A DNA stretch of 64,000 nucleotides from Serinicoccus marinus DSM 15273 (GCF_008386315.1 NZ_CP043808.1:2976001-3040000), one strand, 5' to 3'; positions 8,703-18,086 are shown, counted from the stretch's first letter. The notes: generated from the letters alone by a model not told the origin. Numbers and translations are program-made.

Positions 8703-9940
8703 GCGGTTCCCCGCCAGACACCACGTGTGTCGATCACCGGGATGTCCGGCGTCCATCGACTCTCCTTGAACTCGCGATGATCCACGAGCAGAGCAGCGAC
8801 CTGCGCCGTCTCTGCGACCTCCTCCAAGGAGGCCAGTCGGACGTTCGGCAAGGAGCTGAGGCGCTCCGGCAGCATGTCGACATTGGGCTCCACCGCCAGG
8901 ACCGTCGCCGCCGGAAGACGCTCTGCTAGCTGCGCGGTGATCTCCAGGGCCGGGGACTCCCGCATGTCGTCGATGTCCGGCTTGAACGCCAGGCCGAGCG
9001 TCGCGATCACCGGCGACCTGATGTCGTCCACGGCAGCCATGACCTGACCGATCACGTGCTCCGGCTTGTGGTCGTTGACCTCCCGCGCGGTGCGGATCAG
9101 ACGTGACTGCTCGGGAGCGGCCGAGACGATGAACCACGGGTCGACGGCGATGCAATGACCCCCGACCCCCGGTCCCGGCTGCAGGATGTTGACACGGGGA
9201 TGCTTGTTCGCCAGGTCGATGAGCTCGAAGACGTCAACACCGAGTCGTTCGGAGATCAGTGACAGCTCGTTGGCGAAGGCGATATTGACATCTCTGAAGG
9301 CGTTCTCCGTGAGCTTGGCCAGCTCCGCCGTCACTGCGTCGGTGAGATGGATTTGGCCGCGGCAGAAGGTCTCGTACAGCGCCTTGGCGCGCTCGGCAGC
9401 CGTGGGCGTCAGGCCCCCGACGATCCGGTCGTTCTCGACCAGCTCGACCATGACGCGTCCCGGGAGCACCCGCTCGGGGCAGTGCGCGATCGCGATGTTG
9501 TGATCAGTGCTGCCGTCGGTGCTCAGGTCGGGCCGGGCTGCGCGGACTCTGTCTGCGAGCCGTTGCGTGGTGCCGGGCGGTGAGGTCGACTCGAGGATGA
9601 TGAGTTCACCACCCCGGAGATGTGGGATGACGCCGTCGACAGCAGCGTCGACGTAGGAGAGGTCAGCGGCATACCCCTCGGCGAAGGGGGTGGGAACGGC
9701 GATGATGAAGACGTCTGCCGGCGTGGCATGCCGCTGAACAGTCAGGTGACCGGTGCTCACTGCTTCGGCCACCTGGCTCTCCAGGTCGGGCTCGACGAAC
9801 GGTACGCGTCCTTGGCTCACTGCCTCAACGTGTCGTGCGCTGACGTCCACTCCCGTGACGCGGTGGCCGTGGGTGGCGAGGATCGCCGCAGTGGGCAGGC
9901 CGATGTAACCGAGCCCGAGGACGGCGACGTGCAATGACAC
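8699..9940 (-). CDS. wecC: UDP-N-acetyl-D-mannosamine dehydrogenase
   Basis: Oxidises UDP-ManNAc to UDP-ManNAcA with two NAD+. The 413-aa protein shows the N-terminal Rossmann motif VAVLGLGYIGLPTA, the central domain with EVNDHKPEHV, and the catalytic cysteine in GPGVGGHCIAVDPWF; the C-terminal UDP-binding domain includes GLAFKPDIDDMRES. I choose the GTG preceded by GGAGG (eight-base spacing) rather than the ATG 18 codons upstream, which overlaps the permease gene. It lies 50 bp after the disrupted permease and is coupled to wecB. With no longer gap up to cysD copy 2, it could belong to one transcript: cysD, cysN, permease, wecC, wecB (inference). Confidence 0.92.
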   Translation of the reverse strand: MSLHVAVLGLGYIGLPTAAILATHGHRVTGVDVSARHVEAVSQGRVPFVEPDLESQVAEAVSTGHLTVQRHATPADVFIIAVPTPFAEGYAADLSYVDAAVDGVIPHLRGGELIILESTSPPGTTQRLADRVRAARPDLSTDGSTDHNIAIAHCPERVLPGRVMVELVENDRIVGGLTPTAAERAKALYETFCRGQIHLTDAVTAELAKLTENAFRDVNIAFANELSLISERLGVDVFELIDLANKHPRVNILQPGPGVGGHCIAVDPWFIVSAAPEQSRLIRTAREVNDHKPEHVIGQVMAAVDDIRSPVIATLGLAFKPDIDDMRESPALEITAQLAERLPAATVLAVEPNVDMLPERLSSLPNVRLASLEEVAETAQVAALLVDHREFKESRWTPDIPVIDTRGVWRGTA

Positions 9941-9990
9941 GATTTGTGCCTCCGTGAGTTTCGTTGACGTTGTAGAGCCAGCACGATGGG

Positions 9991-11472
9991 TCATCGCGCA
10001 GCGTCCGTGGTCCAAGTTGTTTCTGCATGCTCGCCCAGCACCAGGCGGCGCATCTCCTCGTCGTCGATCTGCCGGCTCGCGGGGAGCCGCATGACGTAGA
10101 AGACGACGCCCAGCAGCACCCAGACGCCGAGCGCGATCCAGGAGGGCGTGCCCAGCTGCGCCGGCGAGCCGGGGATCAGGAGCAGGCCGAGGAAGAGCAG
10201 GCCGGTCAGCGCCCCCAGGCCGCTGAGCACCTTGCGGCCGGTCGACCGGGTGGACGGCTCGCCCTCGTCGCTCCGCGACCACCGCCAGAGACGGTATGCC
10301 GCGAGGCAGGTGTAGGTGTAGGCGACCGTCACACCGACGGAGGTCATGTCGACGACCCAGAGCAGCGCCTCCCGGCCGAAGAGCGGCGCGATCAGGCACA
10401 GCGCCGCGGCGAACCAGACGGCCCGCCCGGGGGCGCCGGCCTCGTTGACCTTGGCGAAGAACGGCGGCAGCACCCGCGCGCGGCCCATCGCGAAGAGCAA
10501 CCGGCTCGCGGAGACGTAGAAGCCGTTGAGCCCGGTCGAGACGCCCATGACGACCGCCACCGCCAGCAGCACCAGCCCGATCGGTCCGAAGAGCGTCTCC
10601 AGCCCGTCGGCGGTCCCCCAGGCCCGCGCGTCCGCGACCATCTGCGGCCAGGGCTGGGCGACAGCGGTGGCCAGGAGCATCGCGACGTAGATCCCGGCGG
10701 CGGCGACGATGGCCAGGATGATGAGGCCGAAGGCCTTGGTCGGGGAGAAGTCGAACTCCTCGGCGGCCTGCGGCACGTTGTCGAAGCCGACGTAGGCCCA
10801 CGGGGCGATGGCGACGATCATCAGCACCGCGCTGACCGGCGCCACCCCCTCGGGGAAGCCGGGCTCGAGGTTGGACAGCGGCGTGTCCGGGTGCAGCCAC
10901 GTCCCGAGGAGCAGGAAGATGACAGCGGCCAGCATCACCAGGCAGAAGGCATACTGCACGCGGCCGGAGAGCGTCCCGCCGCGCGCGTTGAGCAGCGCGA
11001 AGAGCAGCAGCGCGGCCGAGGCGACGACCACCTCGCCGAGGTAGACCTGCCAGCCCGCCACCTCCCACAGCGGCACCCACTTGACCACCGGCGGCAGCAG
11101 CCGTCGGAAGAGCAGCGCGAGCGCCGACGCGTTGAGCGCGATGATCGAGACGTAGCCCAGGACCAGCGCCCACCCGGCCACGAAGGCGTGGGTCCGCCCG
11201 AAGAAGGAGAAGGCGTAGGCATACTCCCCACCGCTCACCGGGAAGTGCCGGATGAGCAGGCCGTAACTCACCGCGATGAGGCACATCAGCGCCCCACCGA
11301 TGATGAGCCCGAGGCTCGCGCCCAGCGGCCCGGCCTGCGCCAACAGGTCCTGCGGGAGCACGAAGGCGCCCCAGCCGATCGCCGAGCCGAGCGCGACCGC
11401 TCACACCCACTGCGGCTTGAGGGTCTTGCGCAGCTCCTGCCGCTCCACCGAAGCCCCCGCCTGCTCACTCAT
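9991..11472 (-). pseudogene. APC-superfamily amino-acid permease with an internal stop
   Basis: A 12-helix APC-type transporter; the helices are easy to follow, for example ASLGLIIGGALMCLIAVSYG and the conserved VSGGEYAYA. The natural start is ATG at 11472 (MSEQAGASVERQELRKTL), but codon 24 is TGA where the family would have Trp or similar: the frame reads PQWV, stop, AVALGSAIGWGAF. The rest, from 11400 to the end, is open. The stop removes the conserved first helix unless translation restarts downstream at MLPQDLL. A single base change would repair it, so it could be a recent mutation or an error. The substrate cannot be told. It sits between cysN copy 2 and wecC with gaps of about 45-50 bp. 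Confidence 0.75.
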
Positions 11473-11517
11473 GGACGCCGAGTGTAGTCAGGCCGGGAGG
11501 CCTGACCGCGAGGATCG

Positions 11518-12786
11518 TCAGCTGCGGATCATCCCGGCACCGACGGTGACGCCGGACGCCTGGTCGATGAGGATGAACGACCCGGTGATGCGGTTCTGCT
11601 CGTAGAGGTCGACCATGAGCGGCTGCTGCACCCGCAGCGTGACGCGGCCGAGCTCGTTGAGGCCGATCTCCTCGGCGTCCTGGTCGCGGTGCAGGGTGTT
11701 GACGTCGAGGCGGTAGTCGATCTCCTTGACCAGCGCCTTCACCGTGCGCGTCGTGTGCTTGACGAGCAGCTTGGCCCGCGGCTTGAGCGCGCCCGGCGAC
11801 ATCCAGCAGATCATCGCGTCGAGGTCCTGGGTCTGCTCCGGCTGGTTGTTGACCCGGGCGATCATGTCGCCGCGGCTGACGTCGACGTCGTCGGCGAGCC
11901 GCACGGTCACCGACATCGGGGGGTATGCCTCGTCCAGCTGCTTGTCGAAGGCGTCGATCGCCTCGATGGTGCTCGTCATCCCGCTCGGCAGGACGATGAC
12001 CTCGTCACCGGGCTTCATGACGCCGCCGGCGACCTGACCGGCATACCCGCGGTAGTCGTGGAACTCGTCCGACTTCGGGCGCACGACGTACTGCACCGGG
12101 AACCGGACGTCGCGCATCTCGCGGTCCGAACCGATGTAGACGTGCTCGAGGTGGTGCAGCAGGCTGCTGCCCTCATACCAGTCCATGTTCTCGCTGCGCG
12201 AGACGACGTTGTCGCCCTGCAGCGCCGAGATCGGGATGACCGTGAGGTCTGGCACGTCGAGCTTGCGCGCGAAGGCCGTGAACTCGGCCTCGATCTCCCG
12301 GAACCGCTCCTCGGAGAAGTCCACGAGATCCATCTTGTTGACCGCCAGCACCAGGTGCGGCACCCGCAGCATCGACAAGATGACCGCGTGGCGACGGGAC
12401 TGCTCGGTCATGCCCTGGCGGGCGTCCACCAGCACCAGACCCAGGTCGGCGGTCGAGGCACCGGTGACCATGTTGCGGGTGTACTGCACGTGGCCCGGGG
12501 TGTCGGCGATGATGAACTTGCGCCGCGGCGTCGCGAAGTAACGGTAGGCGACATCGATGGTGATGCCCTGCTCCCGCTCGCTGCGCAGGCCGTCGGTGAG
12601 CAGCGCCAGATCGGTGTAGTCGAAGCCCTTGTCCTTCGAAGTCTTCTCCACCGACTCCAGCTGGTCCTCGAAGATCGCCTTGCTGTCCAGCAGCAGCCGC
12701 CCGATGAGCGTCGACTTGCCATCGTCCACCGAGCCCGCGGTCGCGAAGCGCAGCAGGTCCATACCGGTCTCGGTGCCCGTGCTCAT
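11518..12786 (-). CDS. cysN: Sulfate adenylyltransferase large subunit (GTPase), copy 2
   Basis: Second copy of the CysN GTPase, 422 aa, same motifs as copy 1 (GSVDDGKSTLIGR, DTPGHVQYTRNM, NKMDL) but with Val after NKMDL and Ser as last residue. Its neighbourhood contains cysC, cysQ and an SLC13 permease within 5 kb, so this is likely the resident locus and the first copy the derived one, though gene conversion could have run either way. The stop is followed after 45 bp by the permease gene on the same strand. It forms the APS-producing complex with the CysD encoded directly upstream, whose stop it overlaps. Confidence 0.93.
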   Translation of the reverse strand: MSTGTETGMDLLRFATAGSVDDGKSTLIGRLLLDSKAIFEDQLESVEKTSKDKGFDYTDLALLTDGLRSEREQGITIDVAYRYFATPRRKFIIADTPGHVQYTRNMVTGASTADLGLVLVDARQGMTEQSRRHAVILSMLRVPHLVLAVNKMDLVDFSEERFREIEAEFTAFARKLDVPDLTVIPISALQGDNVVSRSENMDWYEGSSLLHHLEHVYIGSDREMRDVRFPVQYVVRPKSDEFHDYRGYAGQVAGGVMKPGDEVIVLPSGMTSTIEAIDAFDKQLDEAYPPMSVTVRLADDVDVSRGDMIARVNNQPEQTQDLDAMICWMSPGALKPRAKLLVKHTTRTVKALVKEIDYRLDVNTLHRDQDAEEIGLNELGRVTLRVQQPLMVDLYEQNRITGSFILIDQASGVTVGAGMIRS

Positions 12787-13681
12787 CAGAAGTAGCCCTC
12801 CTTCTTGCGGTCCTCCATGGCGGCCTCGGAGAACTTGTCGTCACCACGGGTGGCGCCGCGCTCGGTGATGCGGGAGGCCGCGACCTCCTCGATGATCTTG
12901 TCCAGGTCGTCGGCGTCGGACTCCAGGCAGCCGGTGAGCGTCAGGTCACCGACGGTGCGGAAGCGCACCTGACGCTCGGTCACCGTCTCGCCGTCGCGCA
13001 GCGGGTTGAACTCGCTCTCGGAGAAGAGCATCCCGCTGCGCTCGAAGACGCGCCGCTGGTGCGCGTAGTAGATCGAGGGGATGTCGATCGCCTCACGGCG
13101 GATGTAGTCCCAGACGTCCAGCTCGGTCCAGTTGGACAGCGGGAAGACGCGCATGTGCTCGCCCTCGTGGATGCGGCCGTTGTAGAGGCTCCACAGCTCG
13201 GGGCGCTGGTTCTTGGGGTCCCACTGGCCGAACTCGTCGCGGTGGGAGTAGACGCGCTCCTTGGCGCGAGCCTTCTCCTCGTCCCGGCGGCCGCCACCGA
13301 AGGCGGCGGTGTAGCCCTCCTCCTCGATGGCGTTGAGCAGCGTGCCGATCTGCAGCCGGTTGCGGGGCGTCTTGCCGTCGTCGACGACGATGCCGTCCTT
13401 GATCGCCTCCTCGACCGAGGCGACGTGCAGCCGCACCCCCAGCCGGTCGACCCAACGGTCGCGCGTGGCCAAGACCTCGGGGAAGTCGTAGCCGGTGTCG
13501 ACCTGGAGCACCGGGAAGGGCACCTTGGCGGGGTAGAACGCCTTCTCCGCCAGCCGGAGCATGACGATCGAGTCCTTGCCGCCGGAGAACATCAGCACCG
13601 GCCTCTCGAACTCCGCCGCGACCTCACGGAAGATATGGATCGACTCTGCCTCCAACTCGTCGAGCTGGGAGAGTCGGTAGT
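11525..13681. repeat. cysDN direct repeat, copy B (2,157 bp)
   Basis: Partner of 2901-5057, offset 8,624 bp, same orientation. The only difference I found is the base at 12324. The flanks diverge at once on both sides. Confidence 0.9.
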
Positions 13682-13697
13682 CACCCTGGACGGACAC
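12786..13697 (-). CDS. cysD: Sulfate adenylyltransferase small subunit, copy 2
   Basis: CysD of 303 aa, identical to copy 1 except for the first residues (VSVQGDY here). PP-loop FSGGKDS is intact. GTG start with GAAAGG about eight bases upstream. The leader differs completely from that of copy 1, so the two copies may answer to different signals: this one carries an inverted repeat (GGGACTT and AAGTCCC) 20-60 bp upstream. Product and partner: makes APS with CysN. It opens a run of five same-strand genes that continues through the permease to wecC and wecB. Confidence 0.93.
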   Translation of the reverse strand: MSVQGDYRLSQLDELEAESIHIFREVAAEFERPVLMFSGGKDSIVMLRLAEKAFYPAKVPFPVLQVDTGYDFPEVLATRDRWVDRLGVRLHVASVEEAIKDGIVVDDGKTPRNRLQIGTLLNAIEEEGYTAAFGGGRRDEEKARAKERVYSHRDEFGQWDPKNQRPELWSLYNGRIHEGEHMRVFPLSNWTELDVWDYIRREAIDIPSIYYAHQRRVFERSGMLFSESEFNPLRDGETVTERQVRFRTVGDLTLTGCLESDADDLDKIIEEVAASRITERGATRGDDKFSEAAMEDRKKEGYF

Positions 13698-13714
13698 GGG
13701 GCAGCCTTTCGGTC

Positions 13715-13754
13715 GGGACTTCGAGCACGATATAAGACCTGTCGAGCAAGTCCC
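13715..13754 (-). promoter_or_regulatory. Inverted repeat in the cysD copy 2 leader
   Basis: GGGACTT at 13715 and AAGTCCC at 13748 are perfect inverted repeats around a TATA-like segment (GATATAAGACC on the plus strand, TTATATC on the coding strand). It lies 18-57 bp before the GTG. The arrangement fits an operator over a promoter or a leader hairpin. It is absent from the leader of copy 1. No regulator can be named from sequence. Confidence 0.35.
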
Positions 13755-13837
13755 CCATCAGCGACCCTGGACTTCCCTCACTCCCCATCGCACCGCGATG
13801 TGGACAACGCTCTCCGCGGTCGAGACGGCGCGGGGGT

Positions 13838-14284
13838 TCACACGGCGGCGCCCAGCGCCTTCTGGATGTCCGACAGCGCCGTGTCACTGTCCTGATGCTG
13901 CGCGTCTGACAGGACGGGGAAGGCGGGCCAACCGTTGTCAACCCACTCGAGCCCGGCGAACTCCCGCAGCCCGTCATAGCGCGGCAGGACGTGGTAGTGC
14001 ACGTGATGGTCGACCATCATCAGGGCCAGGTAGTTCATGATCTGGTGATCGAACGTCTGGCTCACCGCAGCCTCGATCTTGCGCGTGACATCGGAGAGCA
14101 ACGACATCTCATCCGGCGTGACCTCGCCGAGGGTGAGGGCGAACCTGTTGAGGGACAGGATCCCCGCGCCGAGGGTCGGCTGGGCGGGTCGCACAGACCA
14201 GGTCCATGCTTCGTTCCGATAGACCAGGAGCTCCTCCGTGCGGAACTTCGCCTGGAACTCCTCGAGGGTAGTGGTTTCCGTCAT
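13838..14284 (-). CDS. HIT-family nucleotide hydrolase/transferase
   Basis: A 148-aa protein with the histidine-triad motif DHHVHYHVLPRY, preceded by the usual ILSLNR region. HIT proteins cleave or transfer nucleoside phosphoramidates, adenylylsulfates or dinucleotides; some act on APS, which would fit the sulfate-activation genes on both sides (inference). Start ATG (MTETTTLEEF) with AAAGGA nine bases upstream; the longer open frame before it is not supported by a ribosome site. It is encoded divergently from cysC, sharing about 150 bp. The C-terminal third (PVLSDAQHQDSDTALSDIQK) is not part of the core fold. Confidence 0.8.
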   Translation of the reverse strand: MTETTTLEEFQAKFRTEELLVYRNEAWTWSVRPAQPTLGAGILSLNRFALTLGEVTPDEMSLLSDVTRKIEAAVSQTFDHQIMNYLALMMVDHHVHYHVLPRYDGLREFAGLEWVDNGWPAFPVLSDAQHQDSDTALSDIQKALGAAV

Positions 14285-14435
14285 TGCTGATCCTTTGCTC
14301 GTCACCGTGTGCGCCTGGTGCAGCATCCTCGACGTTCGAGTGCCGCCCAGGGCTACGAACTCTCGGCACCATAGCCGGACCCCTAGCCGCACATCTCGAT
14401 CGAACGTCACCGATGAGGTGACACACTCTCGTGTC

Positions 14436-15509
14436 GTGAGCGATTCCAGCGCCTACCCCGCACTCTTCCCCGGTATGCCCGCGCTCGACGACCTCGAGCT
14501 GGTGCGTCTGGGGCTGCTGGCGCCGGACGACGTGGGGGTGCCGGCGGGACCGGTCACCGTGGTCGACGCCGAGGGGGTGCCGGTCGCCGAGGTGGGCGCG
14601 GACGGCTCGCTCGGCTGGCTCTCGCCACGGTCGTCGCGGCCGTTCGAGGGGTGGCACCTCACCGAGGACGGGGTCGAGCTGCCTGCCGCGCTGGTGGACG
14701 ACGCTGCGGCCCTGGATCGCGTGCCGGAGGGGACGCGCACCCTCGTGGCGCTCGCGTCCACCGACGGTGACGACAACCAGCGAGACCTCGACCTGGTCCG
14801 TGCGGTCCGGCGGGCGGCCGACGACGGGGGGTATGCCCTGCGCGTCGCCCCGGTCGGGCTCGCCGCCCCGGACCGGCGGCAGCGGGTCGAGCAGGTCCGG
14901 GCTGCCCTGGCCGGTGACGACGGCACCGTCCACGACCTGACCGCCGCGACGGGGCACGGGGCATACCGGAGCAGAGGCGTCGTCGTGCTCCTCAGCGGGC
15001 TCTCCGGCTCCGGGAAGTCGACGCTGGCGCGGGCGCTGCGCGACCGGCTCGTCGAGGACGAGGGGCGCGCGGTCTCGCTGCTCGACGGCGACGTCGTGCG
15101 CCGCCACCTGTCGGCGGGCCTGGGCTTCTCGCCCGAAGACCGGGAGACCAACATCCGCCGGATCGGCTGGGTCGCCGCGGAGATCGCGCGGCACGGCGGG
15201 ATCGCGATCGCGAGCCCGATCGCCCCCTTCGAGCGCACCCGCCAGGACGTGCGCGCCATGGTCGAGGGCCGCGGCGGCCGCCTCGTCCTCGTGCACGTCG
15301 CCACCCCGCTCGAGGAGTGCGAGCGGCGCGACCGCAAGGGCCTGTATGCCCGTGCCCGCGCCGGCGAGATCCCCGACTTCACCGGCATCAGCTCGCCCTA
15401 CGAGGTGCCCACCGACGCCACCCTGACCCTCGACACGACCGGGCAGGACGTCGACCCGCTCGTCGACCAGATCCTGGCCGCGCTCGAGCTGCCCGCCACC
15501 ACCGACTGA
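14436..15509 (+). CDS. cysC: Adenylyl-sulfate kinase with long N-terminal extension
   Basis: Phosphorylates APS to PAPS, the sulfate donor. The kinase domain is the C-terminal half (about residues 180-350): P-loop LSGLSGSGKSTLARAL, LLDGDVVRRHLSAGLGF, then the APS-binding DRETNIRRIGW. The first 180 residues are an extra domain (PALFPGMPALDDLELVRLGL and onward), weakly like the PUA-type N-terminus of ATP sulfurylases; standalone APS kinases are only about 200 aa. GTG start; the only Shine-Dalgarno-like sequence is about 15 bases off, so translation may be leaderless. Followed after 41 bp by cysQ. Together with CysDN it supplies the sulfotransferase encoded near 24.5 kb. Confidence 0.88.
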   Translation: MSDSSAYPALFPGMPALDDLELVRLGLLAPDDVGVPAGPVTVVDAEGVPVAEVGADGSLGWLSPRSSRPFEGWHLTEDGVELPAALVDDAAALDRVPEGTRTLVALASTDGDDNQRDLDLVRAVRRAADDGGYALRVAPVGLAAPDRRQRVEQVRAALAGDDGTVHDLTAATGHGAYRSRGVVVLLSGLSGSGKSTLARALRDRLVEDEGRAVSLLDGDVVRRHLSAGLGFSPEDRETNIRRIGWVAAEIARHGGIAIASPIAPFERTRQDVRAMVEGRGGRLVLVHVATPLEECERRDRKGLYARARAGEIPDFTGISSPYEVPTDATLTLDTTGQDVDPLVDQILAALELPATTD

Positions 15510-15550
15510 CCACCGACACCACCGACCACCACACCGTGAGGGGAACCACC

Positions 15551-16315
15551 ATGACCGACGACCACCAGCTCGCCCGCGAGCTCGCCGACCTCGCCGGGGA
15601 GCGCCTGCTCGCCGTGCGCACCGAGCTGCACGCCGCCGGCGTCGAGGGCCGCGAGCTCAAGGACGCCGGGGACGCCGCCTCCCAGGAGGTGCTGGCCGCT
15701 GCCCTGGCCGAGCGCGCTCCCGGTGACGCCGTGCTCAGCGAGGAGGCGGCCGACGACCACGCGCGGCTGTCGGCCGACCGGGTGTGGATCATCGACCCGC
15801 TCGACGGGACCCGCGAGTTCAGCGAGGTGCCCCGCGACGACTGGGCGGTGCACGTGGCGCTGTGGCAGGGCGGCGAGCTCGTGGCCGGTGCGGTCGCGCT
15901 CCCCGCCCGCGGCGTGACCTACGGCACCGACGAGCAGGGCGACGGCATCCCGGCACGACCGGAGGGCGAGCCGCCGCTGCGGCTGGCCGTGAGCCGCTCG
16001 CGCCCCCCGGCCTTCGCCGAGGAGCTCGGCCGGACGATGGGCGCGACGACCGTGCCGATGGGATCGGCCGGGGTCAAGGCGATGTCGGTCGTCGACGGGT
16101 CGTCGGACGCCTACGTGCACGCCGGCGGGCAGTACGAGTGGGACTCGGCGGCGCCGGTCGCGGTGGCTCAGGCATACGGGCTGCACACGAGCCGGGTCGA
16201 CGGGAGCCCGCTGGTCTACAACAAGGAGAACCCGTGGTCGCCCGACCTCGTGGTGTGCCGCCCCGAGGTCGCCGAGGAGCTGCTCGCCGCCCTGTCGACG
16301 ACGGACCTGGGCTGA
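15551..16315 (+). CDS. cysQ: 3'(2'),5'-bisphosphate nucleotidase (PAP phosphatase)
   Basis: Member of the inositol-monophosphatase superfamily, 254 aa. Metal-binding motifs are visible: the EE pair in AVLSEEAADDH, WIIDPLDGTREF, and WDSAAPVAVAQAYG near the C-terminus. In sulfate assimilation it hydrolyses 3'-phosphoadenosine 5'-phosphate, the by-product of PAPS use, and can tune PAPS levels. ATG with GAGGGG eight bases upstream; co-directional with cysC. It ends five bases before the convergent SLC13 permease. A true inositol phosphatase is possible from sequence alone, but the neighbours point to CysQ. Confidence 0.88.
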   Translation: MTDDHQLARELADLAGERLLAVRTELHAAGVEGRELKDAGDAASQEVLAAALAERAPGDAVLSEEAADDHARLSADRVWIIDPLDGTREFSEVPRDDWAVHVALWQGGELVAGAVALPARGVTYGTDEQGDGIPARPEGEPPLRLAVSRSRPPAFAEELGRTMGATTVPMGSAGVKAMSVVDGSSDAYVHAGGQYEWDSAAPVAVAQAYGLHTSRVDGSPLVYNKENPWSPDLVVCRPEVAEELLAALSTTDLG

Positions 16316-16319
16316 CCCA

Positions 16320-18086
16320 CTAGGGCCAGAGCAGCGGGGTGAGCACCACCGTCGCCACGACCACGAGCACGGTGAGCACCCAGCCGAGCCGGGCGTAGTC
16401 GGTGAACCGGTAGCCGCCGGGGCCGTAGACCATCATGTTGGTCTGATAGCCGATCGGCGACAGGAACGAGGCCGACGCGGCCACGGCGACGGCGATCGCC
16501 GCGCCACGCGGGTCCATGCCCACCGACTCGGCGGTCGCCACGGCGACCGGCAGCATGAGCAGCGCCGCTGCGTTGTTCGTCACCAGCTCGGTGAGGACGA
16601 TCGTCGCCAGCACCAGGCCGAGCAGGACCCCGACGGTGCCGAAGGTGCCGAGGGAGGCGACCAGCCCGCCGGCGACCGCGCCGGCCAGGCCCGAGACCTG
16701 CATGGCGCTGGCGAGCCCGAAGGCCGAGGCGATGACGAGGATGACCTCGAGGTCGACCGCCCGCCGGGCCTCCTGGGCGGAGAGCACGCCGGAGAGCACG
16801 AGCGCGACCGCACCGAGCAGCGAGCCCTGCAGGATCGGCAGGACGTCGAGGGCGGCGAGGCCGACCACGAGCACCAGGACGGTGACGGGGATCCAGGCGC
16901 GCGGCGTCGCCGCGGGCGGGGAGCCGTCGAGACCGGCGATGAGCAGGAAGTCGGAGTGGTCGCGCCACCGCTTCCGGAAGTCGGGGTCGGACACGACGAT
17001 GAGGGTGTCGCCGAGCCGGATGGTCTGGGCGCCGAGCTTGCCGTCGACGAGGTGGCCCGACCGGTGGATGCCCACCACCGCGGCCTGGTAGGTCGACCGG
17101 AAGTCCGACTCCCGCAGGGTGCGGCCGACCAGCGGCGACTGGGAGCCCACGACGACCTCGAAGTACTTCGCGCTCTCGCTTTTGAGGTCGAGGACGTGCT
17201 CGAGCTCGGCCGAGCGCAGTCCCGGCATGAGCTGGGCGTCGACGACCTTGCTGACCGAGCCGACGAAGTGCAGACGGTTGCCGCCCCGCAGCACGGTGTC
17301 GGGCCGGACGGGGGCGATGACGGTGTCACCCCGGTCCACCGACACGAGGAACAGACCGGGGAGGGACCGCAGCTTGGCCTCCTCCACGGTGCGGCCGTCG
17401 ACCGGCCCACCGGGCTGCACGATCATCTCGATGGAGAAGCGCCGGCCCTCGCTCTGCAACTCCTCCCGCGCGGAGCGGCGGGCCGGGAGGAGCCTGGGTG
17501 CGACGGCGACGAGGACCAGGAGCCCCAGGATCGCGATGGGCAGCCCCAGCCGCCCGATCTCGAAGAAGCCGATCGCCTCGAGGCCCAGCTCGGTCATCTG
17601 CCCGGAGACGACGAGGTTGGTCGAAGTGCCGATGACGGTGAGCAGGCCCCCGAGCACGGCCGCGAAGGAGATCGGCATGAGGAACTTGCTGGCCGACCGG
17701 CCCTGCCGCTCGCACCAAGCCGTCACCTGCGGGATGAGCATGGCCACGATCGGAGTGTTGTTAAGCAGGGCGGACGCACCGACGGTCGGGGTCAGCACCC
17801 GCAGCAGCGGACGCCGATACCGCCCTTGATCTCCCAGCGTCCGCTGCAGGAGTGGAGCGAGCGCGCCAGTCTTCTCGACACCGGCCGCAACGACATACAG
17901 TGCAGCCACGGTGATCGGAGCGGGGTTCGAGAACCCGGAGAAGGCCTGGGCTGCAGATATGACGTTGAGGACAAGGAGGGCTATCACTCCGCCAAGGACC
18001 GCCACCCACGGGCTCACCCGTTGACGGACCAGGAGGATGAGGACGCCGACGATCACCACGAGCGTGAGCCAGGCGTCGAACGACAC
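16320..18086 (-). CDS. SLC13-family permease with two RCK_C domains
   Basis: Membrane protein of 588 aa with the divalent-anion/sodium-symporter fold in two halves. N-terminal helices start MSFDAWLTLVVIVGVLILL, with the signature LLNNTPIVAMLIPQV and later GTSTNLVVSG. In the middle (about residues 215-390) are two TrkA-C/RCK_C regulatory modules (for example RTVEEAKLRSLPGLFLVSV). The C-terminal half ends ...TNNAAALLMLPVAVATAE and SPIGYQTNMMVYGPGGY. This type often carries sulfate or dicarboxylates; next to cysC, cysQ and cysDN, sulfate uptake is the likely job (inference). It converges on cysQ. Confidence 0.85.
   Translation of the reverse strand: MSFDAWLTLVVIVGVLILLVRQRVSPWVAVLGGVIALLVLNVISAAQAFSGFSNPAPITVAALYVVAAGVEKTGALAPLLQRTLGDQGRYRRPLLRVLTPTVGASALLNNTPIVAMLIPQVTAWCERQGRSASKFLMPISFAAVLGGLLTVIGTSTNLVVSGQMTELGLEAIGFFEIGRLGLPIAILGLLVLVAVAPRLLPARRSAREELQSEGRRFSIEMIVQPGGPVDGRTVEEAKLRSLPGLFLVSVDRGDTVIAPVRPDTVLRGGNRLHFVGSVSKVVDAQLMPGLRSAELEHVLDLKSESAKYFEVVVGSQSPLVGRTLRESDFRSTYQAAVVGIHRSGHLVDGKLGAQTIRLGDTLIVVSDPDFRKRWRDHSDFLLIAGLDGSPPAATPRAWIPVTVLVLVVGLAALDVLPILQGSLLGAVALVLSGVLSAQEARRAVDLEVILVIASAFGLASAMQVSGLAGAVAGGLVASLGTFGTVGVLLGLVLATIVLTELVTNNAAALLMLPVAVATAESVGMDPRGAAIAVAVAASASFLSPIGYQTNMMVYGPGGYRFTDYARLGWVLTVLVVVATVVLTPLLWP

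Noticed and set aside
10027..11487. 486-codon plus-strand open frame opposite the permease
   Set aside because: Its Arg/Glu/Gln/His-rich translation is the typical mirror of a GC-rich membrane protein; no domain is visible.
2901..13681. Composite transposon bounded by the cysDN repeats
   Set aside because: The repeats are metabolic genes without transposase or terminal inverted repeats; duplication or conversion explains them better.
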